The position numbers were made by a program, and so were the translations under genes. DNA of 64,000 nucleotides from Achromobacter deleyi (GTDB lineage Bacteria; Pseudomonadota; Gammaproteobacteria; Burkholderiales; Burkholderiaceae_B). The DNA is taken from the NCBI RefSeq assembly GCF_016127315.1, contig NZ_CP065997.1, forward strand, positions 5,580,001 to 5,644,000, written 5' to 3'. The notes under the pieces were generated by a model. That model made no database searches. It saw only the letters and a program-made list of their open reading frames with translations, and had not been told where the DNA came from. This document shows positions 8,473-17,641 of the stretch, piece by piece (within the stretch, counting starts at the first letter, position 1; each line of letters starts with the position of its first letter).

Positions 8473-9723
8473 TTACTTCCAGGAGAACGGCAGCGTGGGC
8501 AGCGTTTTGTCGGTGCGGTACTTTTCCGGCCAGACCGTCTGGTAGGACGAGCCCTTCAGTTCCAGGATCAGGCCGGAACCCTTGGTGTTCTGGCCCTTGT
8601 CATCGAACTTCACGCCGGCCCAGGGCATGGCCACTTGCGACTCGCCCAGGTCGGTGGCCGCCAGCGCCTTGCGGATCGCTTCCGGATCGGTGGAACCGGC
8701 GCGATTGATGGCGTCCGCCAGCACCAGCACGCCCTGCATCGAACGGGCGTTGTTGCCGTTCAGGTCCTTGCCGGTCTTGGCCTTGTACATGTCGTTGATC
8801 TTCTTCAGGCCGGCCTTGGCGGCGGCCACGTCGTTGCCCCACACGTCGCGCGTCAGCACGCCCTGCACCTGCGGGCCCACTTCCTGCACGAAGCGCGAGT
8901 CGATGAAGCCGGCGTCGTTGGCCAGCAGCACCGGCGGCGCGTACTTGCTTTCGCGCATGGTGCGCACGAACAGCATGGCGTCCGAGGTGTAGCTGGCGAA
9001 GATCGCCACGTCGGGCTTGGCCGCAGCCAGCTTCTGCACTTCGGCCGTCACCGAGGCCGAGCCGGCGCTATAGGCGATGTTGGCCACCACCTCGCGCTTG
9101 TACTGCTTGGCGAACTTCTCGACCGCCTTGTAGGTGTTGACGCCGAAGTCGGTGTTCTCGTAGACCACCGCGATCTTGGCGGTCGGCGTGCCCTTCACGC
9201 CGTCCAGGAACTGCATCATGTTCTCGACGAAGGTGTCGTCGTTGGGCGAGGTGCGGAAGAACCACTTGTAGCCGCGCTCGGTCAGGTCCGGGCTGCTGGA
9301 TTCGCCGTTCAGGTAGGGAATGCCGCGCTGCTCGGCGATGCGGCTGGCGGTCTTGGTGACGGCCGACTGGTAGGCGCCGGTCAGGGCCACCACCTTTTCC
9401 TGGTCGATCAGGCGCTGCGCGTCGGCCAGGCCCACTTCGGGCTTGCCCTGCGAATCGCCGAACACGACCTCGATCTTGGCGCCGCCCAGCGCCGGCAACC
9501 CGGCGCCCGCGGCCAGCGGGATCCCTTCGAGCTCGGGATGCGGGTTATTGACGATATCCACGGCCAGTTCCACCGCGGCCTTGATCTCGGCGCCGGTGGA
9601 CGCCAGCGCGCCGGACAGGGGATAGATCGCGCCGATCTTCACGGTCTTGACCTGCGCCTGCGTCGGCGCGGCGGCCAACAGCGCCAGACTCGCGGCGACA
9701 CCCGCAATGAGCTTCATCTTCAT
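8473..9723 (-). CDS. Branched-chain-type amino acid ABC transporter periplasmic binding protein
   Basis: Periplasmic receptor (416 aa, peripla_BP_6 type) that sets the specificity of the importer. The start at 9723 follows AGGAG and gives a signal peptide of about 23 residues ending PTQAQ; the longer form upstream by 12 codons lacks this. The mature N-terminus KIGAIYPLSGALASTG is the family opening. GAYQSAVTKTAS and NGESSSPDLTERG lie in the first lobe. First gene of the operon. Its length exceeds that of LivK/LivJ (about 350), resembling receptors for aromatic or amide compounds, so the substrate may not be leucine. Confidence 0.88.
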   Translation of the reverse strand: MKMKLIAGVAASLALLAAAPTQAQVKTVKIGAIYPLSGALASTGAEIKAAVELAVDIVNNPHPELEGIPLAAGAGLPALGGAKIEVVFGDSQGKPEVGLADAQRLIDQEKVVALTGAYQSAVTKTASRIAEQRGIPYLNGESSSPDLTERGYKWFFRTSPNDDTFVENMMQFLDGVKGTPTAKIAVVYENTDFGVNTYKAVEKFAKQYKREVVANIAYSAGSASVTAEVQKLAAAKPDVAIFASYTSDAMLFVRTMRESKYAPPVLLANDAGFIDSRFVQEVGPQVQGVLTRDVWGNDVAAAKAGLKKINDMYKAKTGKDLNGNNARSMQGVLVLADAINRAGSTDPEAIRKALAATDLGESQVAMPWAGVKFDDKGQNTKGSGLILELKGSSYQTVWPEKYRTDKTLPTLPFSWK

Positions 9724-10018
9724 TACCTGACTCCTGGAGAAATTCCACTGTGAAAGCAATGCAAAACGCGGGGCGCACGGCCCCGGGCCCGGGAAATCCG
9801 GGCCTGCGGCGACCCGCCGCCCGTCGCTAGTCCGGCGGGCGGTGGATCTTGAACTTTTGTCGCCTTTTCCCCTTGTCCTGTCATGGATCTTTCTGGAGGC
9901 AAAACCAAAGCTGCTGACGCGTCCGGCTGCGGACGCTTTGTAACGGTGCTGCGACTACGTAAAGACTGTGATTTCTAGCGGTTTTCCGCTGACGGTTGAC
10001 TGAGAATCGAAGCGTGGC
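9724..10018. other. Leader and promoter region of the liv operon
   Basis: About 295 bases with no supported gene. It includes GC-rich imperfect hairpin sequence near 9800-9850 and a less GC-rich part near 9900-10000 that probably holds the promoter. No known riboswitch or clear operator was recognised. Confidence 0.4.
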
Positions 10019-10825
10019 CTACAGGATGGCCATGCGGCTGTTGACCAGGTCGGTGACCAGCATGTGCCCGGGCGCGTGGGTGATGCAGAAATCGGGGCGC
10101 ACCGTCGCCACCACCGACTGCGGCGTCACCCCGCAGGCCCAGAACACCGGCATCTCGCCGGCGCGGATCTCCACGGCGTCACCATAATCCGGCCGGTCGA
10201 TATCGGCAATCCCGATCAACGCCGGGTCGCCGATATGCACCGGCGCGCCGTGCACCGAGGGAAAACGCGACGTCACCTGGATGGCGCGGATGGCGTCGGC
10301 GGCCTTCAAGGGCCGCATCGACACCACCAGCGGGCCGCCGAAGACGCCGGCGGCGTGGGTCGGGATATTGGTGCGGTACATCGGCACGTTGCAGCCCTGC
10401 TCGATGTGGCGCACCGGCAGGCCGTTGTCCAGCATGGCTTCCTCGAACGAGAACGAGCAGCCGATCAGGAACGACACCAGGTCATCGCGCCACACGTCGC
10501 GCACGTCGGTCGGCTCGGCCACCAGCTCGCCGTTCTGCCAGACGCGGTAGCGCGGGATGTCGGTGCGGATGTCGATGTCCTGGCCCAGGTCCGGCAAGGA
10601 CGGATCGCCCGGTTCGGACATGGCCAGCAGCGGGCACGGCTTGGGGTTGCGCTGGCAGAAATGCAGGAAATCCGCCGCCAGCGCGCGCGGCAGGATCGCC
10701 AGGTTGGCCTGCACGTGGCCGGGAGCCAGGTTGGCCGTGGGGCCGGTCAGTTTGCCGCTGCGGGCGTCGAGCCTTGCGCGGCGCGCCAGTTCCACGCTGT
10801 TGCGGGCCGCCGAATCCAATGCCAT
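10019..10825 (-). CDS. DUF1445 / YcsI-family putative hydro-lyase
   Basis: A soluble protein (268 aa) of the D-glutamate cyclase-like DUF1445 family, annotated as putative hydro-lyase. Recognised by [19 protein letters not shown] near the start, the [15 protein letters not shown] block, [21 protein letters not shown], and the C-terminal WACGVTPQ and [12 protein letters not shown] blocks. I chose the ATG at 10825 because AGGGG lies seven bases upstream; an ATG two codons earlier (10831) is possible. Relatives of the family occur beside 5-oxoproline or amide metabolism genes, and members fused to mammalian proteins act on D-glutamate. Here it sits downstream of a LysR gene and near an amidase, so a role in opening or closing a cyclic amide is an inference. 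Confidence 0.82.
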   Translation of the reverse strand: MALDSAARNSVELARRARLDARSGKLTGPTANLAPGHVQANLAILPRALAADFLHFCQRNPKPCPLLAMSEPGDPSLPDLGQDIDIRTDIPRYRVWQNGELVAEPTDVRDVWRDDLVSFLIGCSFSFEEAMLDNGLPVRHIEQGCNVPMYRTNIPTHAAGVFGGPLVVSMRPLKAADAIRAIQVTSRFPSVHGAPVHIGDPALIGIADIDRPDYGDAVEIRAGEMPVFWACGVTPQSVVATVRPDFCITHAPGHMLVTDLVNSRMAIL

Positions 10826-10879
10826 GTCCATTCCCCTGAAGCCAGTGTTGGTATGGAGACATTGCACAGGAACTCGGGG

Positions 10880-10904
10880 CCCGCGTCTAATCACATGTTG
10901 CGAT
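10880..10904 (-). promoter_or_regulatory. Candidate LysR binding element upstream of the DUF1445 gene (copy 1)
   Basis: On the minus strand it starts ATCGCAACATGTGAT, a T-N11-A LysR-type box. Over 25 bases it matches 20 positions of the element at 17410-17434, upstream of dctP of the same cluster. It lies about 55 bases before the DUF1445 start and 22 bases after the stop of the LysR gene. Confidence 0.6.
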
Positions 10905-10926
10905 AGACCCCGATCAGAATTCCTTA

Positions 10927-11838
10927 TCAGGGTTTTGCCGGATGGCGCAGCGCTTCTTCACGCGCGATGTGCTGGGCGGCCTCGGCCACGGTGCGCGGCA
11001 CCTGGCTGTCGGGCCCCTGCATCCAGCAGGCGGTGTAGTGCAGCGGCGGCAGCGCCGGCGCCTTGACGTCCAGCACCCGCAGCTCGCCCTGGGTCAGCTC
11101 CTTGCGCAGGATCACCGGCGCGATCACGGCGGTGCCGATGCCATCGAGCGCCATGCGCACGATCACGCTCAGCGCCGAGCTGCCGTACATGCGCGGCGCG
11201 TCCACGCCCGCCTGCTGCAACAGCTGCCGCACCGCGCGGTGCGGATCGGTGGTGGACGAATAGGTGATGACCGGCCATTCCCCCAGCCGCTTCAGGCTGA
11301 TGGGCTGGCGCCCCACCTTCAGCTTGGGGCTGGCGACCCAGCTGAGCGGGTAATTGCACAGGTACAGGTTTTCGATGCGCGGCTCTTCCATCGGTCCCAG
11401 CAGGAACGCCAGGTCGATCTGGCGCGAGGCCAGCTGGGTCTTGAGCACCGTGGTGGTGTCCACCTGGATCTCGACCATCAGCGCCGGATAGGTGTCGTGC
11501 AGGTACTCCATCAGGGTCGGCAGCCAGGTGTGCACGATGGTCTCGGACACGCCCAACCGCAGGGTGCCGCTCATCACGCTCTTGGCGCGCGCCGCTTCCT
11601 GCATGTCGCGGCGCAACTGCAGCATGCGCTCGGCATGCGACAGCAGCTCCTGGCCCTTGCCGGTCAGCTTGATGCCGCGCACGTCGCGGTCGAACAGGCG
11701 GATGCCCAGGTCCGATTCCAGCGACGCGATGCGCTGGGAAATCGCCGGCTGGGTGGCGTTGAGCTTCTCGGCCGCGGCGCGGAAACCGCCCAGCGTGGCC
11801 ACCCAGAAAAACGTCTCGATATTGCGCAGATCTATCAT
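10927..11838 (-). CDS. LysR-family transcriptional regulator (paralogue A of the amidase/TRAP cluster)
   Basis: DNA-binding regulator (303 aa). The N-terminal winged helix is at about residues 1-60, with [32 protein letters not shown] as the helix-turn-helix, and an effector-binding domain follows from about residue 90. It is very similar along its whole length to the LysR protein at 17642-18547, the same opening ([13 protein letters not shown]) included, so the two are paralogues. It lies between the amidase gene and the DUF1445 gene on the same strand. The likely effector is a substrate or product of the cluster. Confidence 0.93.
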   Translation of the reverse strand: MIDLRNIETFFWVATLGGFRAAAEKLNATQPAISQRIASLESDLGIRLFDRDVRGIKLTGKGQELLSHAERMLQLRRDMQEAARAKSVMSGTLRLGVSETIVHTWLPTLMEYLHDTYPALMVEIQVDTTTVLKTQLASRQIDLAFLLGPMEEPRIENLYLCNYPLSWVASPKLKVGRQPISLKRLGEWPVITYSSTTDPHRAVRQLLQQAGVDAPRMYGSSALSVIVRMALDGIGTAVIAPVILRKELTQGELRVLDVKAPALPPLHYTACWMQGPDSQVPRTVAEAAQHIAREEALRHPAKP

Positions 11839-12024
11839 GGCGCCCGTATCCTGCCCCGTTGCGCGGCATGTCCAGCCTGGATGTTAGCGTCAGGGGGACG
11901 GTTCCGGTATGGCGGAAAACACCGCCCTGCCCGCCCGCGCGGCGCCGGGACGGCCGCCCCTTGCCGGCCACGGGCGGACGGTGGGCGGCCGCGGGCCGCG
12001 ACAGAGCGCGGCTCCGGCGCGGGT

Positions 12025-13371
12025 TCAGCCCGCGAGCAGTTCCTCGACCGCCAGGCCGATGGCCAGGATGCGGCGGTCGGCGCCGTTGCTGCCGGCGATC
12101 ATCAGGCCGACCGGCGCGCTGCCGGCGGCTTGGCAAGGCAGCGACAGCGCGCAGCCATCGAGGAAGTTGATCAGGGTGGGATTGCGCAGAATCAGGCCGT
12201 TGGCGGCGTAATAGGCTTCATCCGAGGCCGTCAGGTCGGCCACGGCCGGCGCCACGATCGGCGTGGTCGGCAGGATCAGCGCGTCGTAGCCGGCGATGCG
12301 GCGATCGACGGCGGCGACCCAGGCTTCGCGCGCGTCCAGCAGGTCCAGGTAGTCGGCGGCGCCCATGTCCTTGCCGCGCATGATGCGCGACACCACGCGC
12401 GGATCGTAGCGCTTGCCGGCGCGGGCGATCAGGTCGCGGTGCCAGGCCCAGGCCTCGGCGGCGGTGAAGCCGCCCTTGGCGTTGATGCCGGCCAGTTCAG
12501 CGAATTCGGGAATGGCGATCTCGTCGACCAGGGCGCCGGCCTCGACCAGCCGCGCCACGGTGCGCGCGAAGGTGTCGGACACGTGCTTGTCCATGGCGTC
12601 CAGCGCCAGCGTCTTGGGCACCGCCAGGCGCAGGCCGCGCAGCGGCAGTGCCTCGGGCACCGGGCCGCCCTCGCCCGACAGGATGGCGTCCAGCTCGGCG
12701 CAGCAGCGCACGCTGGCGGCGATGGGGCCGATGGAGTCCAGGTTGGCCGACAGCGGCAGCACGCCTTCCATCGACACGCGCCAGGCGCTGGGCTTGAAGC
12801 CGGTCAGGCCGCACAGCGCGGCCGGGATGCGCACCGAGCCGCCGGTGTCCGAGCCGATGGCGGCCACCGCCATGCCGTCGCTCACCGAGACCGCGGCGCC
12901 CGACGACGAACCGCCGGGGATGCGGCCGGTGGCGCGGTCCCAGGGGTTCAGCGGGGTGCCGTAATGCGGGTTGATGCCCAGGCCCGAATAGGCGAATTCG
13001 GTCATGTTGGTGCGGCCGATGATGACCGCGCCGGCGGCGATCAGGCGCTGCACCACTTCGGCGTTGGCGTCGGCCGCGGGTTCGCCCTCGCGCGCCACCG
13101 AGCCGGCCATGGTGGTCTCGCCCTCGATGTCGAACAGGTCCTTGATGCTGATCGGCAGGCCCTCGATGGCCGAGCGCACGATGCCGGCGGCGCGCAGCGT
13201 GTCCGAGGCGCGCGCCTGGGCCAGCGCCGACTCGGCGTACAGGCGGGTGAAGGCGCGGGCGCCCTCGCCGGCCGGATCGGCGGCGCGCGCCAGGGCGGCC
13301 TCGGTCAGTTCAACGGAAGTGGTGCGGCCGTCGTTCAGGGCGGCGGTCAGGTCATTCAGGGTCGAAAGCAT
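12025..13371 (-). CDS. Amidase signature family hydrolase
   Basis: Cytoplasmic amidase (448 aa), hydrolysing an amide to acid and ammonia. The complete Ser-cisSer-Lys triad is visible: Lys77 in LPISIKD, Ser155 in GGSSSGAA, and Ser179 in GSDTGGSVR. The start at 13371 gives MLSTLNDLTAAL, the normal N-terminus. The reading frame stays open far upstream to 14199, but that part runs through the out-of-frame DUF2848 gene and is not protein. It lies 92 bases after DUF2848 and ends the TRAP-DUF2848-amidase transcription unit. The substrate is unknown; relatives include aryl and aliphatic amidases and carbamoyl hydrolases. Confidence 0.9.
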   Translation of the reverse strand: MLSTLNDLTAALNDGRTTSVELTEAALARAADPAGEGARAFTRLYAESALAQARASDTLRAAGIVRSAIEGLPISIKDLFDIEGETTMAGSVAREGEPAADANAEVVQRLIAAGAVIIGRTNMTEFAYSGLGINPHYGTPLNPWDRATGRIPGGSSSGAAVSVSDGMAVAAIGSDTGGSVRIPAALCGLTGFKPSAWRVSMEGVLPLSANLDSIGPIAASVRCCAELDAILSGEGGPVPEALPLRGLRLAVPKTLALDAMDKHVSDTFARTVARLVEAGALVDEIAIPEFAELAGINAKGGFTAAEAWAWHRDLIARAGKRYDPRVVSRIMRGKDMGAADYLDLLDAREAWVAAVDRRIAGYDALILPTTPIVAPAVADLTASDEAYYAANGLILRNPTLINFLDGCALSLPCQAAGSAPVGLMIAGSNGADRRILAIGLAVEELLAG

Positions 13372-13463
13372 ACGGTTCCAGGGGGCCGCGGGGCGGCATG
13401 AAAAGTGTTGGACCGGCGCGCCCCGCCGGGGCGCGTCATGGCAATCAGGGCGCCTGCCGGGCG

Positions 13464-14147
13464 TCAGGCCACCACCGGCAGGATCTCGACATGATACCGG
13501 TGGCGCAGGCTGCGTTGGCGGCGCGGATCGAACAGTTCCATGGTGAATTCGGCCGACGGGCGGATGCCGCCGATGGCGCCGACGGTGCCGCAGGTCATGC
13601 CGGCGCCTTCGGGCAGCGTCGCGGCGCCGCCGGTGTAGCCGGCGATCAGGTCCTGCGGCGTGCGCAGCGAGGCCAACGGGCCCTCCTGGTACAGCACCTC
13701 GGCGCCGTTCTCGACGATGTACGAACGGATCACCAGCTCGTCCCAGTAACCGGCCACGTCGGCCAGGCGCCAGGCCGTCGTCGCCACCGGCTTGACGCAG
13801 ACCTGCTTGGACATGGCCACGCTGACCGTCTCCAGCTTGCGGTCGGTGTGGTCGGACGCGATGCTGACGTACATCTCGCCGTCGGCCGCGAACACGAAGG
13901 TCTCGACCTCGCCGGACGAATCGCCGCCCACCGCCTGCACCTGTTCGGCCTGGGTCAGCTGGTTGTCGGCGATGCGGTAGTACAGCGGCACGCTGGTGGG
14001 ACGCGGCACGCCGATGGCGGCCAGCTCCTCGATATGGTGCTCGATGGCGGCGATGTCGCGCCCGGCCCAGCCGGCCACGATGAGGGTGTTGAAGTCCACC
14101 TCGACCTGGCGGGGGGAATCGGCTTCGATCTGGAATACGGCTTTCAT
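13464..14147 (-). CDS. DUF2848 family protein
   Basis: A soluble 227-aa protein that I recognise as DUF2848, a family with fumarylacetoacetate-hydrolase-like features and no established reaction. Visible blocks are FNTLIVAGWAGRD near residue 19, VPLYYRIADNQLTQ, GDSSGEVETFVF, ASDHTDRKLE, DEVLIRSY-like DELVIRSYIVENG, and GMTCGTVGAIGGIRPS near the C-terminus. The start at 14147 gives MKAVFQIEADS; a much longer open frame upstream is a shadow of dctM. It sits between the TRAP permease and the amidase, so it probably acts on the imported compound. Confidence 0.85.
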   Translation of the reverse strand: MKAVFQIEADSPRQVEVDFNTLIVAGWAGRDIAAIEHHIEELAAIGVPRPTSVPLYYRIADNQLTQAEQVQAVGGDSSGEVETFVFAADGEMYVSIASDHTDRKLETVSVAMSKQVCVKPVATTAWRLADVAGYWDELVIRSYIVENGAEVLYQEGPLASLRTPQDLIAGYTGGAATLPEGAGMTCGTVGAIGGIRPSAEFTMELFDPRRQRSLRHRYHVEILPVVA

Positions 14148-14218
14148 GAAAAGTCCTGCGGAGGAAAACGGGGAGGAATGGGCGCGGCGACGCGGCCACG
14201 CCCGAAGGGAGACAGGGG

Positions 14219-15502
14219 CTAGCCGAACACCCGCGGCAGCCACAAGGCCATGTCGGGCCACCACGACAGCAGCGCCAGCATCACGAACATCGCCAGCACG
14301 AACGGCAGGCTGCCGACGATCACGGCGCTCATCGAGCCGCTCTTGCGCAGACTCTGCACCACGAACAGGTTCAGCCCCACCGGCGGCGTGATCAGCGCGG
14401 CCTCGACCAGGATGATGATGATGATGCCCAGCCAGATCGGGTCGTAGCCCAGCGCGATCATCACCGGCGCCACGATCGGGATGGTCGTGATCATCATCGA
14501 CAGGGTCTCCATGAAGCAGCCCAGCACCAGGTAGAACACGATCAGGATCAGCAGCATCCAGCCCGGCGACAGCCCCAGCCCGGTGATCGAGCGCGTCAGC
14601 GCGTCGGTCAGGCCGGTCGCAGACAGCACGAAGTTCAGGAAGCTGGCAGCCACCACGATCAGCATGATCATGGCGGTCGACCGCATCGTGCCTTCCATGA
14701 CTTCGCGCAGCATGGCCCAGCTCAGGCGGCGGAACCAGGCGGCCAGCAGCAACGCGCCCAGCACGCCCAGCGCGGCGGCCTCGGTCGGCGTGGCCAGGCC
14801 GGCATAGATCGAGCCCACCACCAGCAGGAAGATGCCCAGCGGCGGCGCCAGGTGCACCAGGCTGGCGAAGCGCTCGCCCCAGCTGGCGTGGATCTTCTTG
14901 CCGCCCCAGGCCGGCTTGGCCAGGCAGGCGATTGCCACGGTCACCATGAACAGCCCGGCCATCACCAGGCCGGGGATGATGCCGGCCAGGTAGAGCTTGG
15001 GCACCGACGAATTGGTCAGCACGCCATAGATCACCAGGTTGATCGACGGCGGAATCAGGATGCCGAGCGTGCCGCCGGCGGCCAGGCTGCCCAGGAACAG
15101 CGGCTCGTTGTAGCCGTACTTGCGGATCTGCGGGATCGCCACCGTGCCCACAGTCGCGGCGGTGGCCACGCTGGAGCCGGAAGTGGCCGAGAACAGCGTC
15201 GAGGCGCCGATGTTGGCGTGCATCAGGCCGCCCGGCAGCCACGACAGCCACAGGCTCATGGCGCCGTACATGCGTTCGGCGAAACCGGCCCGCAGCAGCA
15301 CTTCGCCCAGCATGATGAAGAGCGGAATGGCGACCAGCAGGAATTCGTTGTTGGTGCTCCACGAGACTTCGCCGATCGCGCGCGACAGCGGCAGCATGGA
15401 GAACAGCGGATCCAGCATCAGGCCCAGCACTCCCAGGGCGGCGCCCACGGGGATGGACAGACCGATCAGGACCAGCAACAGGGTCAGGGCGGTTGCGATC
15501 AT
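14219..15502 (-). CDS. TRAP transporter large permease, DctM family (second system)
   Basis: Transport subunit (427 aa, about 12 helices). The start at 15502 overlaps the dctQ stop by 4 bases (ATGA). Signature loops are SGSSVATAATVGTVAIPQIRK at about residue 115, IPPSINLVIYGVL, and ITPPVGLNLFVVQ. MLGEVLLRAGFAERMYGA is also typical. It is separated from the DUF2848 gene by 71 bases with no clear terminator. It differs strongly from the first TRAP permease at 2364-3665, so the two systems are not a recent duplication. Confidence 0.9.
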   Translation of the reverse strand: MIATALTLLLVLIGLSIPVGAALGVLGLMLDPLFSMLPLSRAIGEVSWSTNNEFLLVAIPLFIMLGEVLLRAGFAERMYGAMSLWLSWLPGGLMHANIGASTLFSATSGSSVATAATVGTVAIPQIRKYGYNEPLFLGSLAAGGTLGILIPPSINLVIYGVLTNSSVPKLYLAGIIPGLVMAGLFMVTVAIACLAKPAWGGKKIHASWGERFASLVHLAPPLGIFLLVVGSIYAGLATPTEAAALGVLGALLLAAWFRRLSWAMLREVMEGTMRSTAMIMLIVVAASFLNFVLSATGLTDALTRSITGLGLSPGWMLLILIVFYLVLGCFMETLSMMITTIPIVAPVMIALGYDPIWLGIIIIILVEAALITPPVGLNLFVVQSLRKSGSMSAVIVGSLPFVLAMFVMLALLSWWPDMALWLPRVFG

Positions 15503-16119
15503 GCCGTGGCTCCCTTGACCATGCGCTCGCCGGCGGCGGCTTCTTCGTCGGCTTCTTCCTGCGCCGAGCGCACGCCGCAGATTTCCTTGACCAGCTCGAT
15601 GTCGCCCGTCACCAGCGCGGCCGAAGCGCGCGCCAGCATCAGCGCCACGGTGATGCACATCCACACCAGGCCCAGCATCCACAGGCCCTGCGGGATCCAC
15701 AGCGGCGTGGCCAGCGGCGTGTTGGCCGCGGACTTCTGTGTCCACGACATCTGCACCACTTCAAATGCGTAATAGGTCAGGTACACCATGAAGACGGCCA
15801 TGGCCACCATGGACAGCCAGTCCAGCAGCGCGGACACGCGCACCGGCAGGTACTGGTACACCACGTCCACCCGCACGTTGGCGCGTTGCAGCGTGGCGAA
15901 CGCCAACGCCCACGAAGTGCTGATGGCGAACGCGTAGCTCGACAGCTCGTCGGCGCCGCCGGTGTTGAAGCCGAGGAACTTGCGCGCCAGCACGTCGAAG
16001 GAAATCAGCAATACGCTGGCGACGGTCAACGCGCCGCCAGCCCACACCGCCGCGCGCGAGAACGTCTCGGCGCGCCGCAGCAGCCCGCCCAGCAGGCGGA
16101 ATTGTTCAGATCGGGTCAT
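15499..16119 (-). CDS. TRAP transporter small permease, DctQ family (second system)
   Basis: Small membrane subunit (206 aa), longer than usual because of a charged C-terminal tail rich in Glu and Ala (about residues 180-206) and a polar N-terminus. Four hydrophobic segments are visible, around 25-45, 60-80, 98-118 and 140-165. The motif FATLQRANVRVDVVY after the second helix fits the family. Between dctP (81-base gap) and dctM (4-base overlap). Confidence 0.87.
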   Translation of the reverse strand: MTRSEQFRLLGGLLRRAETFSRAAVWAGGALTVASVLLISFDVLARKFLGFNTGGADELSSYAFAISTSWALAFATLQRANVRVDVVYQYLPVRVSALLDWLSMVAMAVFMVYLTYYAFEVVQMSWTQKSAANTPLATPLWIPQGLWMLGLVWMCITVALMLARASAALVTGDIELVKEICGVRSAQEEADEEAAAGERMVKGATA

Positions 16120-16200
16120 GGGAAACCTATAGGGCCGGACCGGCCTCGATGAGGGATCGCGGGCGCGCCGCCATCGCCGGCGGCGCGCCTTCGCGCTTGC

Positions 16201-17247
16201 TTACTTGCTGGCGGTCAGGCCGAGCGTCTTGCCGATGGTGGCGTTGAAGTCCTTGACGCACTGCGCCGAGCAACGCGCGGCCCACTTGGGCACCACGGCT
16301 TCCTGCGCTACCTTCTTGACCAGTTCGCGGTCGGCGTCCGAGGGCTGCACCAGCACCATCTTGCCCTTGACGGGGAACGGGCACGCGGCCGCGCCGGTGT
16401 TGCAGTCGTAGCCTTCCTGGGTCTGGCGCGCCGCGGCGTCCCAGATGTTGTCGACCAGCGTCTTGACGTTGGCCTGCAGCAAGGTGCGCACGTTGGGATC
16501 GAGCTTGTCCCAGGCCTTCTGGTTGACGGCGTGGATCTGCTGGTTCCAGTTGATCGGCAGCGCCACCAGGTGGGTCGAGACTTCGTACCACTTGGCCGAG
16601 TAGCCCGACAGCGAACCGGTGATGGCGCAATCGACCACCTTGTTCTGCAGCGCCGGCACCACTTCGCCGAACGCCATGGTGACGCTGGAGCCGCCCAGCG
16701 CTTCCACGAATTCAGCGGTGGTGCGGCTGCTGGTGCGGACCTTCTTGCCCTTGAGGTCGGCCAGGCCCTTGATCTCGGCGTTGCAGAACAGCACCTGCGC
16801 CGGATAGGTGGAGATGCCCAGCAGCTTGACGTTGCTGCCCTCGCCGTACAGGCGCGCATAGACCGGCTCGAAGGCGTTGGTCACCTCGCGCGCCGTCTTC
16901 ACGTCCGGCGCCAGGCCGGCCAGGTCGATGGCTTCGTTGATCGGGTTGTCGCTGGCGAAGTACGACAGCGTGGCGGTGCCGAACTCGACCACGCCAGTGG
17001 ACATCAGGCGCAGCAGTTCCGGGCCCTTCAGGCCCATTTCATTGAAACCCTTGATGTCCGCCGTGACCTGGCCCTTGGACGCTTCCGGAATGGTCTTGGT
17101 CCAGAACGGCTTTTCGTAATCGTTGTAGGCGGTCAGGTTGGACAGGCCGCCGACCACCTTCAGGTGGGTCTTGGGCAGGTCTTGCGCCTGGGCGGCGCCG
17201 GCCAACAGGCTGGCGGCGACGGCGGCGAGAGCGAGCGACTTCTTCAT
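16201..17247 (-). CDS. TRAP transporter periplasmic solute-binding protein, DctP family (second system)
   Basis: Periplasmic receptor (348 aa) with a 21-residue signal peptide (MKKSLALAAVAASLLAGAAQA). The mature part has LKVVGGLSNLTAYNDYEKPFW and GKKVRTSSRTTAEFVEALGGSSVTM; the Arg in the VRTSSRTT stretch is placed as the usual carboxylate-binding Arg. There are four or more Cys in the C-terminal half (YDCNTGAAACPF, ARCSAQCVKDF), unusual for this family and able to form disulfides. First gene of the dctPQM-DUF2848-amidase unit. The substrate is unknown, but cluster content suggests an amide or its acid. Confidence 0.9.
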   Translation of the reverse strand: MKKSLALAAVAASLLAGAAQAQDLPKTHLKVVGGLSNLTAYNDYEKPFWTKTIPEASKGQVTADIKGFNEMGLKGPELLRLMSTGVVEFGTATLSYFASDNPINEAIDLAGLAPDVKTAREVTNAFEPVYARLYGEGSNVKLLGISTYPAQVLFCNAEIKGLADLKGKKVRTSSRTTAEFVEALGGSSVTMAFGEVVPALQNKVVDCAITGSLSGYSAKWYEVSTHLVALPINWNQQIHAVNQKAWDKLDPNVRTLLQANVKTLVDNIWDAAARQTQEGYDCNTGAAACPFPVKGKMVLVQPSDADRELVKKVAQEAVVPKWAARCSAQCVKDFNATIGKTLGLTASK

Positions 17248-17641
17248 GGACGAAAACTCCTGGCTGGCGGGATGGTCTGCGCGCGCGGGTCCCCGTTACC
17301 TTGAGCGCGCGGATAAGAATCGGTACGTCAGAGGAGCAAACGATTTCCCCCGGAGCCTGTCGAAGCAGGCAATCTTCTTGATGTGCCGCCATTGCAGCGT
17401 CAGGGGCGTCCAGCGTCCAATCGTAAGTTGCGATGTGGGGGTATAAATATTTCTTGGGTCTCATGGCGGCGGAACCCGCCACCGGCCACAAAGCCAGCAA
17501 CCATGCGGCCTGGCGGGCAATCGCGACAACGCGCGGCCGGCGCGCGCACGGCCGCCGCGACGCGACCGCGCACGCGCTGCTGGGGAAAACACCTAGGTTG
17601 GATCGGCCGCGCCGGCGCGCGCCGGACGCGGCATTGCCGTA
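17248..17641. other. Gene-free control region between dctP and the LysR gene
   Basis: About 394 bases with no supported gene in any frame. It contains an AT-rich patch (GTATAAATATTTC near 17441-17453), a good promoter candidate, directly beside the conserved element at 17410-17434. The part from about 17480 to 17640 is GC-rich without recognised features. Confidence 0.5.
17410..17434 (-). promoter_or_regulatory. Candidate LysR binding element upstream of dctP (copy 2)
   Basis: On the minus strand it begins ATCGCAACTTACGAT, which is ATCG-N7-CGAT, a LysR-type T-N11-A palindrome. It is 20/25 identical to the element at 10880-10904. It lies about 163 bases before the dctP start and next to the TATAAATA patch. 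Confidence 0.6.

Noticed and set aside
10942..13401. Very long open frame (819 codons) on the plus strand
   Set aside because: It is antisense to the LysR and amidase genes, rich in His, Gln, Arg and Gly, as expected from GC-rich codon shadows, and matches no family.
13372..14199. In-frame N-terminal extension of the amidase
   Set aside because: It runs through the DUF2848 gene in another frame, has shadow-like Arg/Gly/Pro composition, and the amidase family starts at 13371.
14148..15362. In-frame extension of the DUF2848 protein
   Set aside because: It is the out-of-frame image of dctM, low in plausible helices, with no homology.
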